DNA of 10,980 nt from JAVBRU01 sp031547595 (GTDB taxonomy: Bacteria > Bacillota > Clostridia > Christensenellales > Aristaeellaceae). The DNA is taken from contig JAVBRU010000014.1 in the NCBI GenBank assembly GCA_031547595.1, forward strand, positions 1 through 10,980, read 5' to 3'. The position numbers were made by a program, and so were the translations under genes. Numbering within the stretch: position 1 is the stretch's first letter; every line of letters begins with the position of its first letter. The notes under the pieces are model-generated. The model searched no databases. It worked only from the letters and a program-made list of their open reading frames with translations, and was not told where the DNA came from. Shown piece after piece: positions 7,880-10,980 of this stretch.

Positions 7880-7899
7880 GCACCTACAAAAGGAGAATC

Positions 7900-8961
7900 A
7901 TGATGCGCAAACTGCTTTCCCTGCTGCTCGTAATCCTGGTCGTCCTGCCGGCAACGGCATTGGCAGACCTTCCTTCCGACACGGCCAAGCAGGTCGTCAT
8001 CACATTCCTGGGCGATTGCACGCTGGGCTGCACAGAGCTGACCCGTGCGCAGGCTACCTCATTTGACAGCGTGATCACCCAAAACGGCTTTGCTTACCCT
8101 TTTGAGATGGTGCAGTCCGTCATCGCCCATGATGATCTGACGGTGGCCAACCTGGAGGGCGTGTTCTACAACTATGAGCTCAACAAGGTGGACAAGACCT
8201 ATAACTTCCGCAGCAGCATGGATTTTGCGCAAATCCTGCCCCTTGGCAGCGTAGAAGCGGTGTGCCTGTCCAACAACCACACCGGCGATTATGGCGCGCA
8301 GGGCATGCGGGACACCGTAGCCGCATTGGAGGAAAACGGCGTTCAATGGTTTGGCGCCAACGAGTATGCCAACAATGTGTATGTATTCGAAAAAGACGGC
8401 GTCAAAATCGGCTTTGTGGCGTCCTATATCTCCTATTGGTGGCGCAACCGCGAGGTTATCACGCAGTGCTTTAATGATTTGAAGGCGGCGGGCTGCGATG
8501 TGATCATCGCCAACATCCACGGCGGAGTAGAATACGACATCCGCCACGACAGCAATCAGGAACAAATGGCCAATTCCTTCATCAACTATGGCGCAGACAT
8601 CATTATTGGCCACCATCCGCACGTGCTGCAGGGTATGGCGGTGCAAAACGGCCGTACGGTGCTCTACAGCCTTGGAAACTTCGTGTTTGGCGGCAATAAG
8701 GAGCTGCGTGCCGTGGCCACGGTGATGGCGCAGTTCACATTCTGCTTTGACGAAAACAACAACTACCTGGGCCACCAGCTGAATCTCATCCCCGCGCAGG
8801 TTTCCGGCACGCTGGACCGTAACAATTATCAGCCGATTCTGGCCGAAGGCAAGATGGCCGATACCGTGATGGCCGCCATCCAAAAGGACACCAAGCTCAA
8901 GCTGCAGCCCTATGTGGAGGGTATTGGCGCGGTGCAGGATTTTGTTCCCGCGCAGCGCTGA
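7900..8961 (+). CDS. CapA family secreted metallophosphoesterase-like protein
   Basis: A 353-residue protein of the CapA/PgsA (PGA_cap) family, which has a calcineurin-like metallophosphoesterase fold. Residues 1-22 are a cleavable signal peptide (MMRKLL, hydrophobic core, ALA before DLP), so it is predicted secreted rather than membrane anchored. Family motifs in order: GDCTLG with D39, ANLEG with E86, LSNNHTGDYG with N126 and H127, IHGGVEYD with H207 and E211, GADIIIGHHPHVLQG with H238, H239 and H241, and YSLGNFVFGG with N260. The usual HWGxE reads HGGVE here. The founding members act in poly-gamma-glutamate capsule production, but no capB/capC-type partner is present, so a capsule role is not supported. 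Two adjacent ATG codons (7900, 7903) are possible starts; AGGAG at 7891-7895 lies four or seven bases away, slightly favouring 7903. It is probably cotranscribed with the zinc-ribbon gene. Confidence 0.9.
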   Translation: MMRKLLSLLLVILVVLPATALADLPSDTAKQVVITFLGDCTLGCTELTRAQATSFDSVITQNGFAYPFEMVQSVIAHDDLTVANLEGVFYNYELNKVDKTYNFRSSMDFAQILPLGSVEAVCLSNNHTGDYGAQGMRDTVAALEENGVQWFGANEYANNVYVFEKDGVKIGFVASYISYWWRNREVITQCFNDLKAAGCDVIIANIHGGVEYDIRHDSNQEQMANSFINYGADIIIGHHPHVLQGMAVQNGRTVLYSLGNFVFGGNKELRAVATVMAQFTFCFDENNNYLGHQLNLIPAQVSGTLDRNNYQPILAEGKMADTVMAAIQKDTKLKLQPYVEGIGAVQDFVPAQR

Positions 8962-8967
8962 CACGGC

Positions 8968-8996
8968 TTGCCAACAGCGAGCATTTGTTATATAAT
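8968..8996 (+). promoter_or_regulatory. Sigma-A type promoter of hprK
   Basis: TTGCCA (8968-8973) and a perfect TATAAT (8991-8996) are separated by 17 bases, starting just after the CapA-like gene's stop codon. The predicted start is near 9003, leaving a leader of about 32 bases with AAGGAGG (9021-9027). The heptamer TTGCCAA occurs at the -35 and again at 8999-9005 around the start site. No terminator is visible between the CapA-like gene and this promoter. Confidence 0.85.
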
Positions 8997-9034
8997 GTTT
9001 GCCAATACCGCGTACCACCAAAGGAGGATTCCCC

Positions 9035-9952
9035 ATGATTCAAGCGCAGGATTTTATCAACCGGTTGTCTTTGCAGGTGCTGTCCCCCTCCAGCCGCACG
9101 GAATGGGAGCTGCATACGGCGGAGCTCAACCGCCCCGGCCTTCAGTTCGTGGGCTTTTATGATTATTTTGACCACGAGCGCCCGCAGGTAATCGGCAAGG
9201 TGGAAATGACGTACCTCGAATCCCTCACGGACAGCGCGCGGTATGCCTGCCTGGAAAAATACTTTACCTATCCCATCCCCTGTATCATCGTGTGCCGGGG
9301 CATGAAAGCACCGGAAGAATTATTGGAGCTGGCCCAAAAGCACAACGTCGCCGTCTATGGCACGGAGCTTGCCACCTCCCGCTTTATATATACCGCGATC
9401 AACTATCTGTGGCGCTGCCTCGCCCCCCGATCCACTTTGCACGGCGTGCTGGTGGACGTGTATGGCGTGGGCGTGCTCATCACAGGCGAGAGCGGCGTGG
9501 GCAAGAGTGAGGCCGCGCTGGAGCTTGTTAAACGCGGGCACCAGCTGGTGGCCGATGACGTGGTAGACGTCTGCCGCGTGACAGACAACAGGCTGACCGG
9601 CGAATCACCCGAGACCGTACGCCATTTCATGGAGATCCGCGGCATCGGCATCATTGATATCAAGGCGATGTATGGCGTCAGCGCCGTGCTAATGTCCAAA
9701 TCCATTGATCTGGTGATCCACCTGGAGCCCTGGAAGGAAACAAAGACCTACGACCGTCTGGGCCTGGTGGAGGAATTTACCACCATCATGGACGTGCTGG
9801 TACCCCTCATCGTGCTGCCGGTGCGCCCTGGGCGCAACCTTGCCATCATCATCGAAGTGGCGGCGCGCAATTTCAGCCTCAAGCACATGGGCTATTCCGC
9901 CATCAAGGAGCTGGACCGCCGCCTGCACGAGATGGAATTAAACTCTAAATAA
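9035..9952 (+). CDS. hprK: HPr kinase/phosphorylase
   Basis: Bifunctional enzyme that phosphorylates, and dephosphorylates, HPr on the regulatory Ser46, controlling catabolite repression through CcpA and sugar uptake by the PTS. The 305-residue protein has an N-terminal regulatory domain (about 1-125) and a C-terminal kinase domain. The latter carries H136 in LHGVLVDV, the P-loop GESGVGKSE (151-159, K157), the acidic pair D174-D175 in HQLVADD, and the HprK signature MEIRGIGIIDI (199-209). The C-terminal helix, with ARNFSLKHMGY, is also typical. The frame is open from a TTG at 8999, but the ATG at 9035 has AAGGAGG at seven bases and gives the usual family start; the TTG would lie at or before the transcription start. 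It has its own promoter and is followed after 27 bases by the glucokinase gene. Confidence 0.97.
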   Translation: MIQAQDFINRLSLQVLSPSSRTEWELHTAELNRPGLQFVGFYDYFDHERPQVIGKVEMTYLESLTDSARYACLEKYFTYPIPCIIVCRGMKAPEELLELAQKHNVAVYGTELATSRFIYTAINYLWRCLAPRSTLHGVLVDVYGVGVLITGESGVGKSEAALELVKRGHQLVADDVVDVCRVTDNRLTGESPETVRHFMEIRGIGIIDIKAMYGVSAVLMSKSIDLVIHLEPWKETKTYDRLGLVEEFTTIMDVLVPLIVLPVRPGRNLAIIIEVAARNFSLKHMGYSAIKELDRRLHEMELNSK

Positions 9953-9979
9953 GTTCCAAAACACAAAGGAGGACTCTTT

Positions 9980-10933
9980 ATGGTCTACATCGGCATTGAC
10001 TTGGGCGGCACCAACATTGCCGTGGGCGTTGTGACTGAAACCGGCACAATCCTTGCGGAGGTCAGCACCAAGACGTTGCCCCAGCGCCCCTACCAGCAGA
10101 TCGTAAAGGACATGGCGCTGTGCACGGAGCGCGCCTTGAAAAAGTGCAACCTCACAACCGCCGATTTAAAAGCGATCGGCATTGGCATCCCCGGCGTGGC
10201 CGATCAGCAAACCGGGCGCGTGATTTTTTGCACCAACCTGGCGTGGCACGATATTCCGCTGCGCTACGAGCTGCAGCAGTATATCAACGTGCCCGTGTAC
10301 ATCGATAACGACGCCACGGTGGCGGGCTATGCCGAAAGCGTGGCGGGCGTCAGCCAGCATTGCCAGAGCAGCGTGTTCCTCACGCTTGGCACCGGCCTTG
10401 GCGCGGGCATTGTGATCAATGGCCGCCCCTGGAGCGGCGCACACGGCGTGGGCAGCGAGCTGGGGCATATGACCCTCGTGGTAGACGGCGTGCCCTGCAC
10501 CTGTGGCAATGACGGCTGTGCGGAGCGCTACTGCAGCGCCACCGCCATCATCCGCATGGCCAAGCAGGCGTGCCTTGGATACCCTGAAAGCGCCATCCTG
10601 CAGCTTGCAGGCGGCGATCCGGAACGCATCAGCGCCAAAACAGTGATTGATGCCGCCAAGGGGGGTGATTCGGTAGCGCTGAGAGTTTTTGACCATTATG
10701 CAAAGTATCTGGCCATACTGGTGAATAATATTACTGCCTTCCTAGACCCCGAAATGATCGTACTGGGCGGCGGCGTAAGCCATGCAGGGCAATTCCTGCT
10801 GGACGCCGTACAAGAGCAGCTGCCGCGTTACCTGATGTACAAGACCCTGCCCAGCCCGCGCCTTGAAATGGCGCAGCTCGGCAACGAGGCCGGCATCATT
10901 GGCGCAGCGCTGCTGGGAAAAGCAGATAACTAA
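9980..10933 (+). CDS. glcK: ROK family glucokinase
   Basis: Predicted cytoplasmic glucokinase (ATP + glucose to glucose 6-phosphate), 317 residues, complete. The phosphate-binding motif DLGGTN (7-12) opens the protein. The catalytic Asp is D111 in YIDNDA, and the second phosphate-binding loop is LTLGTGLGAGI (about 135-144). The sugar-binding E160 and zinc ligand H163 lie in GSELGHMTL. The ROK zinc motif CTCGNDGC gives C173, C175 and C180, followed by E182. A C-terminal glycine-rich block LGGGVSHAG binds nucleotide. These features fit a kinase; there is no N-terminal helix-turn-helix as in ROK repressors. Start ATG 9980 has AAAGGAGG just upstream, and it lies 27 bases after hprK in the same direction, so cotranscription is likely. 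Glucose is the most probable substrate, but other hexoses or N-acetylated sugars cannot be excluded from sequence alone. Confidence 0.93.
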   Translation: MVYIGIDLGGTNIAVGVVTETGTILAEVSTKTLPQRPYQQIVKDMALCTERALKKCNLTTADLKAIGIGIPGVADQQTGRVIFCTNLAWHDIPLRYELQQYINVPVYIDNDATVAGYAESVAGVSQHCQSSVFLTLGTGLGAGIVINGRPWSGAHGVGSELGHMTLVVDGVPCTCGNDGCAERYCSATAIIRMAKQACLGYPESAILQLAGGDPERISAKTVIDAAKGGDSVALRVFDHYAKYLAILVNNITAFLDPEMIVLGGGVSHAGQFLLDAVQEQLPRYLMYKTLPSPRLEMAQLGNEAGIIGAALLGKADN

Positions 10934-10938
10934 GCCGT

Positions 10939-10980
10939 ATGTTAAAAACAGTTTTTTGCCAGATGCGCGAGGGATTTATT
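10939..10980 (+). CDS. Possible start of another gene, cut by the window edge
   Basis: An ATG at 10939, three bases after the glucokinase stop codon, opens a frame that runs to the window end (14 codons, starting MLKTVFCQMREGF). No convincing ribosome binding site precedes it, unlike every other gene here, so the true start may lie elsewhere or the frame may not be coding. The visible residues are too few to assign a family. No terminator is visible after the glucokinase gene, so a downstream cotranscribed gene is reasonable. Confidence 0.3.
   Translation, partial: MLKTVFCQMREGFI

Noticed and set aside
8999..9034. Longer hprK start at a TTG (8999)
   Set aside because: It lies at or before the predicted transcription start, and the ATG at 9035 has an ideal AAGGAGG and matches family starts.
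8059..9036. Open frame of 325 codons on the minus strand
   Set aside because: It lies opposite the CapA-like gene, lacks a ribosome binding site and shows no recognisable domain. GC-rich coding sequence often leaves the opposite strand open.
10944..10957. A-run and T-run after the glucokinase gene as a terminator
   Set aside because: AAAAAC-AG-TTTTTT can form only a very short AU stem with a tiny loop and no GC-rich stem, so it is not a credible intrinsic terminator.

Overview
The window is a compact stretch of bacterial chromosome carrying housekeeping genes plus a few uncharacterised envelope genes. It most likely comes from a member of the Bacillota (Firmicutes), class Clostridia or close relatives. 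The evidence is an HPr kinase/phosphorylase next to a ROK glucokinase, strong AGGAGG-type ribosome binding sites before almost every gene, TTGACA/TATAAT-type promoters, and a class A RNase P RNA rather than the class B form of Bacilli. Base composition is GC-rich by eye (not counted). The species cannot be named from the sequence alone.

Layout. The left half, up to about 5920, is read entirely on the minus strand. In transcription order it holds dxs (isoprenoid precursor synthesis), tlyA (S4-domain rRNA methyltransferase, joined to dxs by an ATGA overlap), a YebC/TACO1 translation factor, a secreted C39-like cysteine peptidase, the RNase P RNA gene rnpB with its terminator, and an HD-domain dGTPase-like gene that ends a few bases inside the left edge. 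A 145-base divergent promoter region (5938-6082) separates this from the right half, which is read on the plus strand. There lie a zinc-ribbon/single-TM/Ig-like envelope protein, a CapA-family secreted metallophosphoesterase-like protein, hprK (with its own promoter), a ROK glucokinase, and a possible gene start at the right edge.

How they work together. The minus-strand unit combines isoprenoid supply (needed for cell-wall lipid carrier and quinones) with translation and RNA functions. It is re-initiated twice by internal promoters of identical design, TTGACG-N17-TATACT. In both, the upstream gene's TGA stop codon lies inside the -35 hexamer. No terminator is visible between dxs and the end of rnpB, so readthrough from dxs through rnpB seems possible. 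On the plus side, the zinc-ribbon protein and the CapA-like protein look like a two-gene envelope operon of unknown function. hprK and the glucokinase link glucose phosphorylation to carbon catabolite control.

I see no mobile element, CRISPR array, tRNA or integrated phage. Most of the window is conventional. The least explained parts are the zinc-ribbon/CapA pair (6083-8961) and the secreted C39-like peptidase (1529-2428).
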